Shown here in pieces: positions 25,854 through 34,973 of a stretch of DNA of 64,000 nucleotides. A model generated the notes under the pieces. The model did not search any database and was not told the DNA's origin. It was given only the letters and a program-made list of their open reading frames with translations. Position numbers and translations under genes: made by a program. How positions within the stretch are numbered: the first letter of the stretch is position 1; each line of letters starts with the position of its first letter. Source of the stretch: Paeniglutamicibacter sp. Y32M11 (GTDB lineage: Bacteria; Actinomycetota; Actinomycetes; Actinomycetales; Micrococcaceae); NCBI RefSeq assembly GCF_019285735.1, contig NZ_CP079107.1:1612001-1676000 (forward strand). The letters are read 5' to 3'.

Positions 25854-27136
25854 ATAACGAGCCCATCCGCTTAGACTCCATCGACGCTGCCATCAGCGCC
25901 ATGGCAGCCGGCCAGGCCGTCGTGGTTGTTGATGATGCCGACCGTGAAAACGAAGGCGACATCATCTTTGCAGCGGAATTGGCCACTCCAGAACTCATGG
26001 GATGGACCATCCGACACTCCTCCGGCGTGGTGTGCACCCCGATGACGGGGGACCGGGCAGATGCCATGGGTCTTCCCCCCATGGTGGAGAACAACCAGGA
26101 CGCCAAGGGCACCGCTTACACGGTGTCCTGCGACGCCGCCCACGGTGTGAGCACCGGAATTAGCGCAGCTGACCGCGCCCTGACCTCCCGGATCTTGGCC
26201 GACCCGGCTTCGGGTCCGGACCTCATCACCCGTCCCGGACACATCTTCCCGCTACGCGCGGTCGACGGCGGGGTGCTGGTGCGCCGGGGTCACACCGAAG
26301 CCTCGGTGGACCTCTGTGTCGCAGCAGGCCTGGAACCCGTGGGTGTCATTGCCGAGCTCGTCCACGACGACGGCTCGATGATGCGCCTGCCGGCCTTGCG
26401 TGAATTCGCCGATCTGTGGAATATCCCGCTGATCAGCATCGAGGACCTGGCCGCCTGGCGTGCAGCCTCGGATGCCGAACCGGTGGTGGGCACCAGCTCC
26501 GCCGCGGTGCAGGGGGGACCGGAGGTTCGGTTGCCTACCCCGTACGGCGAGTTCAGCGTCCGTGCTTGGCGCGAGCGTAATAGCGGAACCGAACACCTTT
26601 CGCTCAGTGCACCAGGTCCCGACGGTGCCATGCCGGCCGTGCCGCTGGTGCGGGTGCACTCCGAATGCCTTACCGGAGACGTTTTCGGCTCATACCGCTG
26701 TGACTGCGGTGAACAACTGGCAGCCGGCCTAGAAGCCATCAACGAATTTGGTGGTGTGCTGATCTACCTGCGCGGCCATGAGGGTCGAGGCATCGGCCTG
26801 GCCAACAAGATTCGTGCCTATGCCCTGCAAGATGGTGGCGCCAATACCGTTGCCGCCAACGAGCAGCTGGGTCTGCCGGTTGATGCGCGCACCTACGACG
26901 GTGCAGCCGCCATCCTCCACGCCATGGCAATCGAGACGATCCGGTTGATCACCAACAACCCGTTGAAGGAAGAATGGCTGGATCAGGCGGGCATCACCGT
27001 CGCTGAACGTGTCCCCACGCGGGTTGCCGCGCGGCCGGAAAACCTCGAGTACCTTCGCACCAAGCAAGAGCTGTTGCATCACACATTGCAGTTGCCAACA
27101 AATGAGACCATTACCAATCCAGGAGCACAATCATGA
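25850..27136 (+). CDS. ribBA: Bifunctional DHBP synthase / GTP cyclohydrolase II
   Basis: Provides both precursors of riboflavin. The N-terminal 3,4-dihydroxy-2-butanone-4-phosphate synthase (about 1-210) shows [29 protein letters not shown] and [11 protein letters not shown]. The C-terminal GTP cyclohydrolase II has the zinc cysteines in [18 protein letters not shown], the actinobacterial [11 protein letters not shown] loop, KIRAY with the catalytic-type Tyr, and LGLPVDART with the conserved Arg. 428 aa. Overlaps ribE and ribH by 4 nt each. Confidence 0.96.
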   Translation: MNNEPIRLDSIDAAISAMAAGQAVVVVDDADRENEGDIIFAAELATPELMGWTIRHSSGVVCTPMTGDRADAMGLPPMVENNQDAKGTAYTVSCDAAHGVSTGISAADRALTSRILADPASGPDLITRPGHIFPLRAVDGGVLVRRGHTEASVDLCVAAGLEPVGVIAELVHDDGSMMRLPALREFADLWNIPLISIEDLAAWRAASDAEPVVGTSSAAVQGGPEVRLPTPYGEFSVRAWRERNSGTEHLSLSAPGPDGAMPAVPLVRVHSECLTGDVFGSYRCDCGEQLAAGLEAINEFGGVLIYLRGHEGRGIGLANKIRAYALQDGGANTVAANEQLGLPVDARTYDGAAAILHAMAIETIRLITNNPLKEEWLDQAGITVAERVPTRVAARPENLEYLRTKQELLHHTLQLPTNETITNPGAQS

Positions 27137-27615
27137 GCGGACACGGAGCACCGATCGTCGGAGCCAACGAACTAGCTGTAGCAGGCAAAACCGGTCTACG
27201 GGCAGTGATCGTCGCCGCCAGCTGGCACACGGAAATTATGAACGGACTCGTTGACGGAGCGCTACGGGCCGCAGCCGACGCCGGGATTGCCACCCCCGAG
27301 GTCATCCGCGTTCCCGGAACCTTTGAGCTACCGGTCGCCGCGGCGCGTCTGGCGCATGCCTATGACACCGTCATCGCTCTGGGCGTGGTCATCCGCGGTG
27401 GTACCCCGCACTTCGACTTCGTCTGCCAGGGAGCGACCATGGGACTGACCGATGTTTCCGTGCGCACCGGTGTTCCTGTCGGATTCGGCGTATTGACCTG
27501 TGACAACGAAGAACAAGCAATTGCTCGTGCGGGTCTCGAAGGCTCCGTTGAGGATAAGGGCTATGAGGCAATGAGCGCCGGTCTGCAGACCGCTGTTGCG
27601 CTGGCTCGCCGCTAG
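27133..27615 (+). CDS. ribH: 6,7-dimethyl-8-ribityllumazine synthase
   Basis: Condenses the RibD and RibB products to lumazine; usually forms an icosahedral or pentameric shell. Family residues: [51 protein letters not shown] with the catalytic His, and [16 protein letters not shown]. 160 aa. Last gene of the rib operon; a 23-bp stem terminator follows. Confidence 0.96.
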   Translation: MSGHGAPIVGANELAVAGKTGLRAVIVAASWHTEIMNGLVDGALRAAADAGIATPEVIRVPGTFELPVAAARLAHAYDTVIALGVVIRGGTPHFDFVCQGATMGLTDVSVRTGVPVGFGVLTCDNEEQAIARAGLEGSVEDKGYEAMSAGLQTAVALARR

Positions 27616-27629
27616 ATCCCACCTGCATG

Positions 27630-27692
27630 ATGCCGTGCGCATCCGTGCCCCCGACACTGGGGGCACGGATGCGCACGGCATTCTTGTTTGTT
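27630..27692 (+). terminator. Terminator of the riboflavin operon
   Basis: A perfect 23-bp stem (27630-27652 with 27659-27681), loop GACACT, followed by TCTTGTTTGTT. One of the strongest hairpins in the window; it isolates the rib operon from the next gene. Confidence 0.9.
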
Positions 27693-27740
27693 GCCGATTC
27701 GCCTCGGTACTATGAGCACCTCATAACAAAGGAGCGCCCC

Positions 27741-28322
27741 GTGGGCAAGGTGGTCATGTACGGTTCGATGTCGGTAGACGGCTTCATCGCGGACGAGATC
27801 GACCAACCCGGACCGCTGTTCGACTGGTTGACCAGCGGAGATATCCCGTTGGACGAGAGCGGCGTGCTGAAGGTGGCGCAGAGCTCCTACGATTACACAC
27901 GGGCGTACTGGGACCAGATCGGGGTGACCATCGTCGGCCGCCACGTCTTCGATATGACGGACGGCTGGGACGGGGTTCCGCCGAGCGGGGTTGAGCACGT
28001 CGTTGTCGTGACACACCGGCCTAGACCGGCGGGCTGGGACCCCGAAGCGCCGTTTCACTTCGTCGACGGGATTGAAGCAGCCGTGAGCATGGCGCAGAAA
28101 CTCGCGGGGGAGCGCATCGTTGAGATCGCCGCTGGCGAGGTTGGTGGCCAGATACTTGCCGCTGGCCTGGTCGACGAGGTGCGTATGGATGTCGCTCCCG
28201 TCGTGTTCGGATCCGGCAAGCGCTACTTCGGGTCGGTCCACGCACAGCACCTCTTAGATGATCCCGATGTGGTGATTCAGGGCAACCGGGTGCTTCACCT
28301 GCGCTATCGGGTGCGTCGTTGA
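27741..28322 (+). CDS. Dihydrofolate reductase family protein (RibD C-terminal-like)
   Basis: A 193-residue stand-alone reductase of the RibD-C/DHFR fold: GSMSVDGFIADE near the N-terminus, VTIVGRHVFDMTDGWDG, and IVEIAAGEVGGQILAAGLVDEV with the glycine-rich NADPH loop. The start is the GTG at 27741 with AAAGGAG 6 nt upstream; the open frame extends back to 27627 only through the rib terminator. Substrate is unknown. The base composition is like its neighbours. It is not part of the riboflavin operon because the terminator intervenes. Confidence 0.82.
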   Translation: MGKVVMYGSMSVDGFIADEIDQPGPLFDWLTSGDIPLDESGVLKVAQSSYDYTRAYWDQIGVTIVGRHVFDMTDGWDGVPPSGVEHVVVVTHRPRPAGWDPEAPFHFVDGIEAAVSMAQKLAGERIVEIAAGEVGGQILAAGLVDEVRMDVAPVVFGSGKRYFGSVHAQHLLDDPDVVIQGNRVLHLRYRVRR

Positions 28323-28544
28323 GCGGTTTGGGCCCTATGTATGGACGTCCGATGCGAGCGGCACTGCGCTGGGATCAACGCGCCAGCCGCCATTGAGGCG
28401 GCCATTGCCTCGCTGGGGTAAATGAGAGCCGGTGATGCCGTGAACTTCGCGCCCTTGTCCCGTCGGAGGATGAGTTGTGAGCGTTATTGCTGAATCAATC
28501 TAGATTTTCGAATGTGCCGCGGCGATCACCAGTAGTGTTGAGAT

Positions 28545-29114
28545 GTGTTTAAATCTCGCCAGCTTAATGAAGAAGTTCACCTGCGCTTGCTGCGTCCACA
28601 TGATTCCGCAATGCTTGCCGCCGCGTACGTTCGCAATCGTGAGTATCTTTCGCCCTGGGAGCCGGTACGCCCCGAGGAGTACTACACCGAGAGCTGGCAG
28701 GCGGAAGACATCGTCAGGCGGCTTAAGATGACCGAATCCGGAGAAGGCTACCCACTGGGATTGTTTGCGGGGGACACTCTCGTGGGTCGTTTTAATCTGG
28801 CCGGCATCGTGCGTGGACCATTCCAAAGCGCGGGTCTGGGCTACTGGGTGGATGGTAAATACGCCGGCCGCGGACTGGCATCAGCCGCGGTCCGTCTGAT
28901 CGTTGAGACGGCCCGTGTAGACCTCGGGTTACATCGCCTGGAAGCGAGTACTCTGCTGCACAATATTGGTTCCCAGCGAGTGTTGCTCAAGGCCGGATTC
29001 GAACACATTGGGGTGGCTCCACGTTACCTACATATCGCCGGTAAATGGCAGGACCATAATCTCTACCAGGTATTGCTGCACGATGAGGACTCATCAGAGG
29101 TATTAGGCAACTAG
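28545..29114 (+). CDS. GNAT N-acetyltransferase, RimJ/RimL type
   Basis: Acetyl-CoA-dependent transferase of 189 aa similar to ribosomal-protein alanine acetyltransferases: VHLRLLRPHDSAMLAAAY, NREYLSPWEP, GYWVDGKYAGRGLASAAVRL (acetyl-CoA loop) and LHRLEASTLLHNIGSQRVLLKAGF. The substrate may be a ribosomal protein or a small molecule. The start is a GTG at 28545 giving FKSRQLNEEV; no clear ribosome site. The upstream 220 bases show no gene. Confidence 0.8.
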   Translation: MFKSRQLNEEVHLRLLRPHDSAMLAAAYVRNREYLSPWEPVRPEEYYTESWQAEDIVRRLKMTESGEGYPLGLFAGDTLVGRFNLAGIVRGPFQSAGLGYWVDGKYAGRGLASAAVRLIVETARVDLGLHRLEASTLLHNIGSQRVLLKAGFEHIGVAPRYLHIAGKWQDHNLYQVLLHDEDSSEVLGN

Positions 29115-29208
29115 CACCATGATTCAGGTTGCCTTGCGCCGTTGGGGGCGTTGTTAGCTGGCCTCATGCTGGCGCGGTCGCCGGGGTAGCCGAATCATCG
29201 GCGATTGC

Positions 29209-30462
29209 CTAGCGGAATGTTGTGAGCGACTGAGTCCGCATGATCGGGAGTGCTGCGGCACCGGCAAGTCCTGCCCAGGCAAAGAGCAGTGGCACCGGCC
29301 CGGTAAGTATCGCGAGGCCTCCGCCGAGTAGCGCAACGATGGGCATAATGCCTAGCGTGATGGTCCGTTGGGCCGATCCCACGGCCGCCAGTTCCTGCGG
29401 CGAAACACTACGTGGAAGGACCTCTGCCCCGGCGACGGAGGATACCGACACCAGGAAGCTCCAGCCCGCGGATTGGGCCGAGAGCCAGATCAGCTCGGAT
29501 CCCGGCAGTTGTTGACAGGCGATGGCCATGGCCACCGCTGGTACCGAGAGGATTGCCGCTGCACTGCGCAGGGACTTGAGCCCGAATTTAGCGGAAAGTC
29601 GCGGAGCGAGTCCCGCGCCAAGAATGGCGCCGATTGCCGAGATGATTCCTAGCCCGGCGAAAACGGCCGGGGCAATGTCGAGATCACGCAGCAGGAAGAC
29701 CGGCAAGACGGTGTTGCCTACCATGGCTCCGGCGTTTGTCAGTGCTGCGGATAGCGTCAGTGCTCGTAGAGCAGGAAGGCGATACAAGGTATGGAAGCCG
29801 TCGCGAAGTTTCCCCTTGGCACGGTTGGACGGTCCGCGCGCGGGATGTTCTCGGTCGATCCTTATTCCTCGTTGGAACAAGAGTGATCCCGCATAGGAAC
29901 ATACCGACGCCCACATCATGCCCGGCACACCGAGCAATCCCAGCATGAGGCTCCCCGTTGCCGCGGCAACGGTGGAGGCCGATTGGTTGACGATAGTGAG
30001 CCGGGAATACGCGGTCTTCAGCCGATTGTCTGGCGCGATCCTCGGGATAATGGTGCTTTGTGCGGTCGTGAACGAGACATCGGCAAGACCGAGGACTACC
30101 GCGACACTAATCAGCACGGCGCCAGATAGCCAACCTTGATAGTACGCAAGCGTGAGCCCGAGCAGGGCCAGACACCTCGTCAGGCTGGCAGTTCCCATGA
30201 CGTGGCGTCGGTTTTGTCGGCGTTCGATGAACATGCCGATCGGCATACCGAGAAGCAGGAATGCGGCTAACCCGATGGAATTGAGCACACCGACAAATCC
30301 GGTTCCGAATCCCAGGACGGTGACCGCGAGGATCGGCAACAGCGTGCGAGCGAGCACATCCCCAAATCCCTCGGCAGCGCTGGTGGCCAACAAAAAAGTG
30401 AAGGACCGCGGAAGCGTCGAGGAAGTTTGCTCGGCTACGGCGGGTGGATCGTGCATGGTCAT
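29209..30462 (-). CDS. MFS transporter (putative drug exporter)
   Basis: Major facilitator of 417 aa with about 12 hydrophobic helices and an MFS loop of the type GMPIGMFIERRQNRRHVM between helices 2 and 3, resembling macrolide/tetracycline-type proton antiporters. GGGGA lies 5 nt before the ATG at 30462. It is divergent from a zinc-finger/HTH regulator gene, and two copies of an inverted repeat fill the space between; expression is therefore probably repressed until an inducer is present. The substrate is unknown. Confidence 0.85.
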   Translation of the reverse strand: MTMHDPPAVAEQTSSTLPRSFTFLLATSAAEGFGDVLARTLLPILAVTVLGFGTGFVGVLNSIGLAAFLLLGMPIGMFIERRQNRRHVMGTASLTRCLALLGLTLAYYQGWLSGAVLISVAVVLGLADVSFTTAQSTIIPRIAPDNRLKTAYSRLTIVNQSASTVAAATGSLMLGLLGVPGMMWASVCSYAGSLLFQRGIRIDREHPARGPSNRAKGKLRDGFHTLYRLPALRALTLSAALTNAGAMVGNTVLPVFLLRDLDIAPAVFAGLGIISAIGAILGAGLAPRLSAKFGLKSLRSAAAILSVPAVAMAIACQQLPGSELIWLSAQSAGWSFLVSVSSVAGAEVLPRSVSPQELAAVGSAQRTITLGIMPIVALLGGGLAILTGPVPLLFAWAGLAGAAALPIMRTQSLTTFR

Positions 30463-30480
30463 GGTTTCCCCGTCACTTGT

Positions 30481-30521
30481 TGTCAGGCATTGCCTTACAG
30501 AGTGTCAGGTAAAACCTGACA
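30481..30521. promoter_or_regulatory. Two tandem operators between MFS gene and regulator gene
   Basis: Operator 1 (30481-30499) is TGTCAGG-N5-CCTTACA and operator 2 (30503-30521) is TGTCAGG-N5-CCTGACA, a perfect palindrome. They are 22 bp apart centre to centre, about two helical turns. Operator 2 overlaps the -35 (CTGACA, 30516-30521) of the regulator gene, and operator 1 covers the likely -10 of the MFS gene. Confidence 0.75.
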
Positions 30522-30537
30522 ATGCAAGAGGTCTGTC

Positions 30538-30543
30538 TAGACT
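30538..30543 (+). promoter_or_regulatory. -10 box of the zinc-finger/HTH regulator gene
   Basis: TAGACT lies 16 nt after CTGACA and 6 nt before an ATG at 30550, so the transcript should begin at or near 30550. Confidence 0.55.
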
Positions 30544-30579
30544 GGGTCTATGGGAAAAGAAATCGGCGGAGTACAGCAC

Positions 30580-30969
30580 ATGGCCAACCCCGATCAACCG
30601 TTTATGTGTTCGTTCTGCCTTCGACCGCGTGAGCAAACTGGCGTTTTAGTAGGGGCTCCGGCGGTGGGCATCTGTCGGCCCTGTGCGGAGGCAGCGCTCG
30701 TGCTTTTGGCACAGGCAGCAACCGAAATCCAGCCCATTCCGCGTGCTCCCTGGGACAGATATAACGACGCCGAACTCCTCCAGCAGCTTCCGCGCGTGGC
30801 GAAAGCACGTGATGACATTGAGATTCATCTACGTAACTGGGTCACTGCTGCCCGGGAACGCAAACTGAGCTGGGCAAGCATAGGTGAGTCTTTGGGAATG
30901 TCACGACAATCGGCGTGGGAACGATTCCGTCAGACGGATACTGTTCCCAATGCAGAGGGTTCACCGTAA
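30580..30969 (+). CDS. ClpX-type zinc-finger / helix-turn-helix regulator
   Basis: A 129-residue protein joining a ClpX-like C4 zinc finger (Cys10, Cys13, Cys32, Cys35; CSFCLRPREQ...CRPC) to a C-terminal helix-turn-helix (SWASIGESLGMSRQSAWERF, about residues 96-116). It has no AAA domain, so it is not ClpX. The fold suggests a DNA-binding regulator that may sense metal or thiol state through the zinc cluster. I prefer the ATG at 30580, with GGCGGAG 8 nt upstream; an in-frame ATG at 30550 fits a leaderless start and adds 10 residues. The adjoining twin operators suggest it represses itself and the MFS gene (inference). Confidence 0.75.
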   Translation: MANPDQPFMCSFCLRPREQTGVLVGAPAVGICRPCAEAALVLLAQAATEIQPIPRAPWDRYNDAELLQQLPRVAKARDDIEIHLRNWVTAARERKLSWASIGESLGMSRQSAWERFRQTDTVPNAEGSP

Positions 30970-31081
30970 CCGGCCTCGCAGAGGATCCTCGCCACGAGCG
31001 TTGATACCGAGCTTCTCAGCTCTCTGGAAAAGTCACATCAGGCCGGTTGTTTCCTTGGCCACCGCCCGAAGAATGGATGAA

Positions 31082-31594
31082 CTATGACCTTCCACCATCC
31101 ACCGACGTACCCAACGACCGGATAAAGGCGGCATTGGCGCTGATGGCCGGCTTGTATCGCTCCAGATCCGGAGAGTCGACGACGTCGGCTATCAGCTCTA
31201 GCAGCGAAGCAACGGCTTCATTTGGGTTACCGGCGCCATGGAGAGTGATGGCCTCGAAAACCCTCAACGAGGGGGATTCTGGAAAAGCCTTGCGCGCCCT
31301 GGTGAAGATTTCCCGAGACATTTCGTGTTCTCCAATGTTCCGCAAGGTTGAACCATATTGGAGATAACAGCGGCGCAGCAGGTCACCGTCCAAGCCGGAG
31401 TCAAGGGCGCGCTCATAAAATTCCAACGCGGCTTCTTCTTGGCCGGCGGTGTCATACGCCCCGCCTACCTCGTAGAGCACCCGAGAATTAGCGGGATGGG
31501 CCGCATAGAGGGGGAGTAACGCCTCGATGGTCGGCTGCATATTGTCCCGGTCTCGGAGGGCGAAAATCCTGTCAAGCTCGTCGTTGAGTTCCAT
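31082..31594 (-). CDS. Tetratricopeptide repeat protein
   Basis: A 170-residue all-helical protein with about three TPR-like units (for example LYEVGGAYDTAGQEEAALEF and LQYGSTLRNIGEHEMSREIF). Such small TPR proteins are widespread in Firmicutes and actinobacteria without a known partner. The ATG at 31594 follows GGGCGG; the frame runs to 31684 but without a start signal. No enzyme motif. Confidence 0.75.
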   Translation of the reverse strand: MELNDELDRIFALRDRDNMQPTIEALLPLYAAHPANSRVLYEVGGAYDTAGQEEAALEFYERALDSGLDGDLLRRCYLQYGSTLRNIGEHEMSREIFTRARKAFPESPSLRVFEAITLHGAGNPNEAVASLLELIADVVDSPDLERYKPAISANAAFIRSLGTSVDGGRS

Positions 31595-31828
31595 GCCGCC
31601 CAGTCTTACACAGACATCGATCCTCGGACGGCCGCTGGCTCGTGAACGGAATTGGCGTTGGCGTTGGCGCGCGAAAAAACGCACGTTTTCGTCTCGCCAA
31701 GAGACCCCGAACGTGCGGTAGAACGGGGAACCACGACGCAGCTGAACTCATCGGCCCAGAAAAACATGTTGATTCCCTGGTGCAGATATCAGGAGGCGCG
31801 CCCTTCCAGGCCGGCCAGCGACGGCACT

Positions 31829-32371
31829 CTAGACGGCTTGGAGTACACCCTGGTTGGCGTCTAGAAGGTGGTGTTCGACCTCATGGAGGACAAAAGATGC
31901 AAAGGACTCCACCGTAAATAATTTTCCATCACCGCGAAGCCCTTCACGATCCCAGCTGCTGGCCGGAACCCCATCGAAAACACGAGCAGCAAATTCCAAC
32001 TCACGATCGAGATCCGCGGCGATCAAAAGACGCTCGGCGTTGAAATAGTCGTTGATAACGGACTGCTCGTCTTGATCCCAGTTGGAAAAGGTGGGAGCGT
32101 TTTGCGTCAGCATGAGTTCTACACGTTCGCCCGCGAGCCTGCACATGTCGCGGACGTGAGCCGCATATTCAAGCGGCGACCACCGCTGAGGCATCGTTCG
32201 CTTGGTGGCATTTGGATTTTCGAGTATTGCCCGCCAAGCCAGCGCGGTACCGCGAAGGCGGCTCGCGGTATCTTGTCGTGGATGAGGTGAATAGCCACAT
32301 TCCGTGCAACCTAGTTCGGTCACGATGGACCAGTCTTTTGACTCTGGGGGAATCGCATTCTGATCGCTCAC
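31829..32371 (-). CDS. DinB-like four-helix-bundle protein
   Basis: A 180-residue protein of the DinB/YfiT-like superfamily (metal-dependent thiol transfer or hydrolase-like bundles). The predicted metal ligands are the His in LEYAAHVRDM, and the pair in VLHEVEHHLLD near the C-terminus. The N-terminus contains a Cys-x2-Cys (GCTECGYSP) that is typical of one subgroup. In actinobacteria several such proteins use mycothiol, but the substrate here is not known. Confidence 0.78.
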   Translation of the reverse strand: MSDQNAIPPESKDWSIVTELGCTECGYSPHPRQDTASRLRGTALAWRAILENPNATKRTMPQRWSPLEYAAHVRDMCRLAGERVELMLTQNAPTFSNWDQDEQSVINDYFNAERLLIAADLDRELEFAARVFDGVPASSWDREGLRGDGKLFTVESFASFVLHEVEHHLLDANQGVLQAV

Positions 32372-32888
32372 GGGCCGAGATTAGCACGGAGCCATCGCCC
32401 GAACGACTATCGGTGAATGCTTCAGCTTCGCCGAGCGGCGGATCCACGTACAAGAAAAAGAAGTCGCGCTGGAGGCTAATGGATCATGCGGCCGACGTTC
32501 GCCGTGTCGCCTACCACGCGGGATTCCTTGATGGTTTCCCGGTGCGCCGGAGGACCGTCAGCAAGGTGCTTCACCACATGGGTGAGACGTGCGCCTAAAA
32601 CGGTGAGTTCGAATGTGACCTGCACCGGAATCGTGGGGCATCTCTGAATCTTAGAACCGGTGGTGAGGGGAGAACGGTTCTCCCGCCGACCTGAATCAAC
32701 GTGGAGGGCCAACGATCCACGTAACATCCGTGCCCGCTGGCGGACTCGGCGGCAGGTCAATCAACGCGTAGGGCCATATACACGGTCATGAGTCGCAACC
32801 GCGTCACGTTCGGTACCCAGGTGATACCGTTCGTCACATTGGGGGTGCCGTTGCGAATGTCGACAATCGGCCAAGCTACCCTTAGTAT
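32372..32888. other. 517-base interval with no recognised gene
   Basis: Both strands have only short open frames (a 94-codon minus-strand frame at 32476-32760 and a 3' tail of a plus-strand frame ending 32598). None has a ribosome site or family resemblance that I recognise. It may hold a decayed gene. The last 20 bases carry the hisE promoter. Confidence 0.4.
32877..32882 (+). promoter_or_regulatory. -10 box of the hisE-hisG unit
   Basis: TACCCT ends 6 nt before the GTG at 32889, predicting a leaderless transcript. Confidence 0.5.
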
Positions 32889-33152
32889 GTGAAAACTTTT
32901 GACACTCTCTTCGAGGAGCTCTCCGCGAAGGCCAAGGCCCGCCCCGAAGGTTCGCGTACCATCACCGAACTGGATTCCGGCGTTCATGGCATCGGCAAGA
33001 AGGTCGTGGAGGAAGCCGCCGAAGTTTGGATGGCTGCCGAATACGAATCCGACGAGGCTACCTCCGAAGAAATCTCCCAGCTGCTCTACCACCTCCAGGT
33101 GATGATGATCGCCAAAGGTCTGACTCTGCAGGACGTTTACAAGCATCTCTAG
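32889..33152 (+). CDS. hisE: Phosphoribosyl-ATP diphosphatase
   Basis: Second step of histidine synthesis: PR-ATP to PR-AMP plus diphosphate. An all-alpha MazG-like fold of 87 aa with [20 protein letters not shown] and the metal-binding [14 protein letters not shown] helix with [17 protein letters not shown] after it. The GTG start directly follows a -10 box. It stands just before hisG as in most actinobacteria. Confidence 0.93.
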   Translation: MKTFDTLFEELSAKAKARPEGSRTITELDSGVHGIGKKVVEEAAEVWMAAEYESDEATSEEISQLLYHLQVMMIAKGLTLQDVYKHL

Positions 33153-33261
33153 CCGCCGCATTCGGGATGATTTCGTCTCCCGTGCAGCGGTGGCCAACAA
33201 GCACCAATTTGTTGTCCTTATGCCGTAATACCCCCACACAGTCTGAAAAGAGAACCGCACT

Positions 33262-34110
33262 ATGTTGCGAGTAGCACTTCCCAATAAGGGAGCCCTGTCC
33301 GAAATCGCCTCGACCATGTTGTTGGAGGCCGGATACGTCCAGCGCCGCGACAGCCGTGAACTGGTCATGGTTGATCCCGAGAACGAGGTGGAGTTCTTCT
33401 ATCTTCGCCCCCGGGACATCGCCGTTTATGTTGGCGGCGGCATCCTTGACGTCGGCATCACCGGTCGCGACCTGTACCTTGACGCCGAGGTTAACGATCA
33501 CGTTGATGAAGTATTGCCGTTGGGCATCGGTGCCTCCACCTTCCGCTTTGCCGGACCCGCAGGAACCTTCGCCTCGGCGCAGGAACTCTCGGGCAAGCGC
33601 ATCGCCACCAGCTATGACGCGCTGCTGCGTGCGTACCTGGCCACGAACAACATCGATGCCTCGGTAGTCCGCCTCGACGGCGCCGTGGAATCCTCGGTAC
33701 GCCTCGGCGTGGCCGATGCCATCGCCGATGTGGTGGAAACCGGAAACACGCTGAAGGCAGCCGGCATGGAGGTCTTCGGAGCTCCCATCCTGAAGTCGGA
33801 AGCCGTACTCATTGGTCGCACCGGTCGCACCCCCGCCGGACTTGAGGTCCTCAAGCGCCGTCTGATGGGTGTGCTGGTGGCACGCCGCTACGTCATGCTC
33901 GACTACGACGTGCGCAAGGATCTGGTTGAAGAGGCCACCGCCTTGACTCCGGGTCTGGAATCACCGACCGTCTCTCCGCTGCAGGACTCGGATTGGGTCG
34001 CCGTGCGCGCCATGGTGCTCAAGAATCAGACCAACAACATCATGGACGAGCTCTACGACCTGGGCGCTCGCGCGATTTTGGTCAGCCAGATCCACGCCTG
34101 CCGCATCTAG
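33262..34110 (+). CDS. hisG: ATP phosphoribosyltransferase, long form
   Basis: Committed step of histidine synthesis, condensing ATP and PRPP. The 282-aa length and the C-terminal ACT-like regulatory domain (about 210-282) mark the hexameric long form that is inhibited by histidine. Catalytic-domain motifs include LRVALPNKGALSE, GGGILDVGITGRDLY and the PRPP loop DAIADVVETGNTLKAAG. A 13-bp hairpin follows before hisF. Confidence 0.95.
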   Translation: MLRVALPNKGALSEIASTMLLEAGYVQRRDSRELVMVDPENEVEFFYLRPRDIAVYVGGGILDVGITGRDLYLDAEVNDHVDEVLPLGIGASTFRFAGPAGTFASAQELSGKRIATSYDALLRAYLATNNIDASVVRLDGAVESSVRLGVADAIADVVETGNTLKAAGMEVFGAPILKSEAVLIGRTGRTPAGLEVLKRRLMGVLVARRYVMLDYDVRKDLVEEATALTPGLESPTVSPLQDSDWVAVRAMVLKNQTNNIMDELYDLGARAILVSQIHACRI

Positions 34111-34112
34111 TG

Positions 34113-34143
34113 TGGTGGGGCTTTGCCTCGCAAAGCCCCACCA
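34113..34143 (+). terminator. Intercistronic hairpin between hisG and hisF
   Basis: A perfect 13-bp stem (34113-34125 with 34131-34143) with a CCTCG loop. Only TTCTC follows, so it may act as a partial terminator or as an mRNA stabiliser. Confidence 0.55.
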
Positions 34144-34202
34144 TTCTCGGCACCAAACACCCCATCCTCTGTAGTGACATTTCCAGGAGTTGAGCACCTC
34201 TC

Positions 34203-34973
34203 ATGACCGTTGCGATCCGCGTGATCCCCTGCCTCGATGTTGATGCCGGACGAGTCGTTAAGGGTGTGAACTTCGAGGGTCTTCGGGACGCCGGTGACCC
34301 CGTGGAACTGGCCAAGCGTTACAACGCCGCCGGCGCCGATGAAATCACCTTCCTGGATGTCACGGCATCATCGGGCAACCGCGAGACCACCTACGACGTG
34401 GTCGCCAAGACCGCCGAGGAAATTTTCATCCCGCTCACCGTTGGCGGCGGTGTGCGTGCCGTAGAAGACGTGGATCGTCTGCTGCGTGCCGGAGCGGATA
34501 AGGCCTCCATTAACACCGCGGCCGTTGATCGCCCCGAGGTGATCAACGAAATCACACAACGTTTCGGCTCACAGGTACTCGTGCTCTCCCTGGATGCCAA
34601 GCGCACCGATGACCCCAACGTCGCGTCCGGTTTTGAAGTCACCACCCATGGTGGACGTAAGGGCACCGGCCGTTGCGCCGTGGCCTGGGCCAAGGAAGCG
34701 GCGGAGCGCGGTGTGGGAGAAATTCTGCTGAACTCCATCGACGCCGACGGCACGAAAGACGGTTTTGATCTGGAAATGATCCGCGCCGTCCGTGCCGCAG
34801 TGAGCGTGCCCTTGATCGCCTCGGGAGGTGCCGGTGGACCAGAGCACTTCCCGCCGGCCATCGAAGCGGGCGCCAACGCCGTCCTGGCTGCCTCAATTTT
34901 CCACTTCGGCCCCGATGACATGATCAAGCAGGTCAAGGACGCCATCCGTGAAGCCGGTTTCCCGGTTCGCTAA
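34203..34973 (+). CDS. hisF: Imidazole glycerol phosphate synthase cyclase subunit
   Basis: Cyclase half of the IGP synthase; with HisH it makes imidazole glycerol phosphate and AICAR. TIM barrel of 256 aa with catalytic aspartates in [14 protein letters not shown] and VLSLDAKR, phosphate loops in [12 protein letters not shown] and [12 protein letters not shown]. hisH and hisA are not in the window. A GNAT gene overlaps its 3' end by 26 nt. Confidence 0.96.
   Translation: MTVAIRVIPCLDVDAGRVVKGVNFEGLRDAGDPVELAKRYNAAGADEITFLDVTASSGNRETTYDVVAKTAEEIFIPLTVGGGVRAVEDVDRLLRAGADKASINTAAVDRPEVINEITQRFGSQVLVLSLDAKRTDDPNVASGFEVTTHGGRKGTGRCAVAWAKEAAERGVGEILLNSIDADGTKDGFDLEMIRAVRAAVSVPLIASGGAGGPEHFPPAIEAGANAVLAASIFHFGPDDMIKQVKDAIREAGFPVR

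Noticed and set aside
26755-26800. Apparent change in the GTP cyclohydrolase II motif (RGHEGRG instead of RQEGRG)
   Set aside because: This form is usual in actinobacterial RibBA proteins, and the catalytic Tyr and Arg are present.
28341-28421. Short frame of 26 codons ending AAIEAAIASLG
   Set aside because: It looks like a plausible protein C-terminus but is too short and has no upstream coding continuation; possibly a gene remnant, not reportable as a gene.
32757-33368. 203-codon minus-strand open frame across hisE
   Set aside because: Antisense to hisE and the start of hisG, without ribosome site or family similarity.
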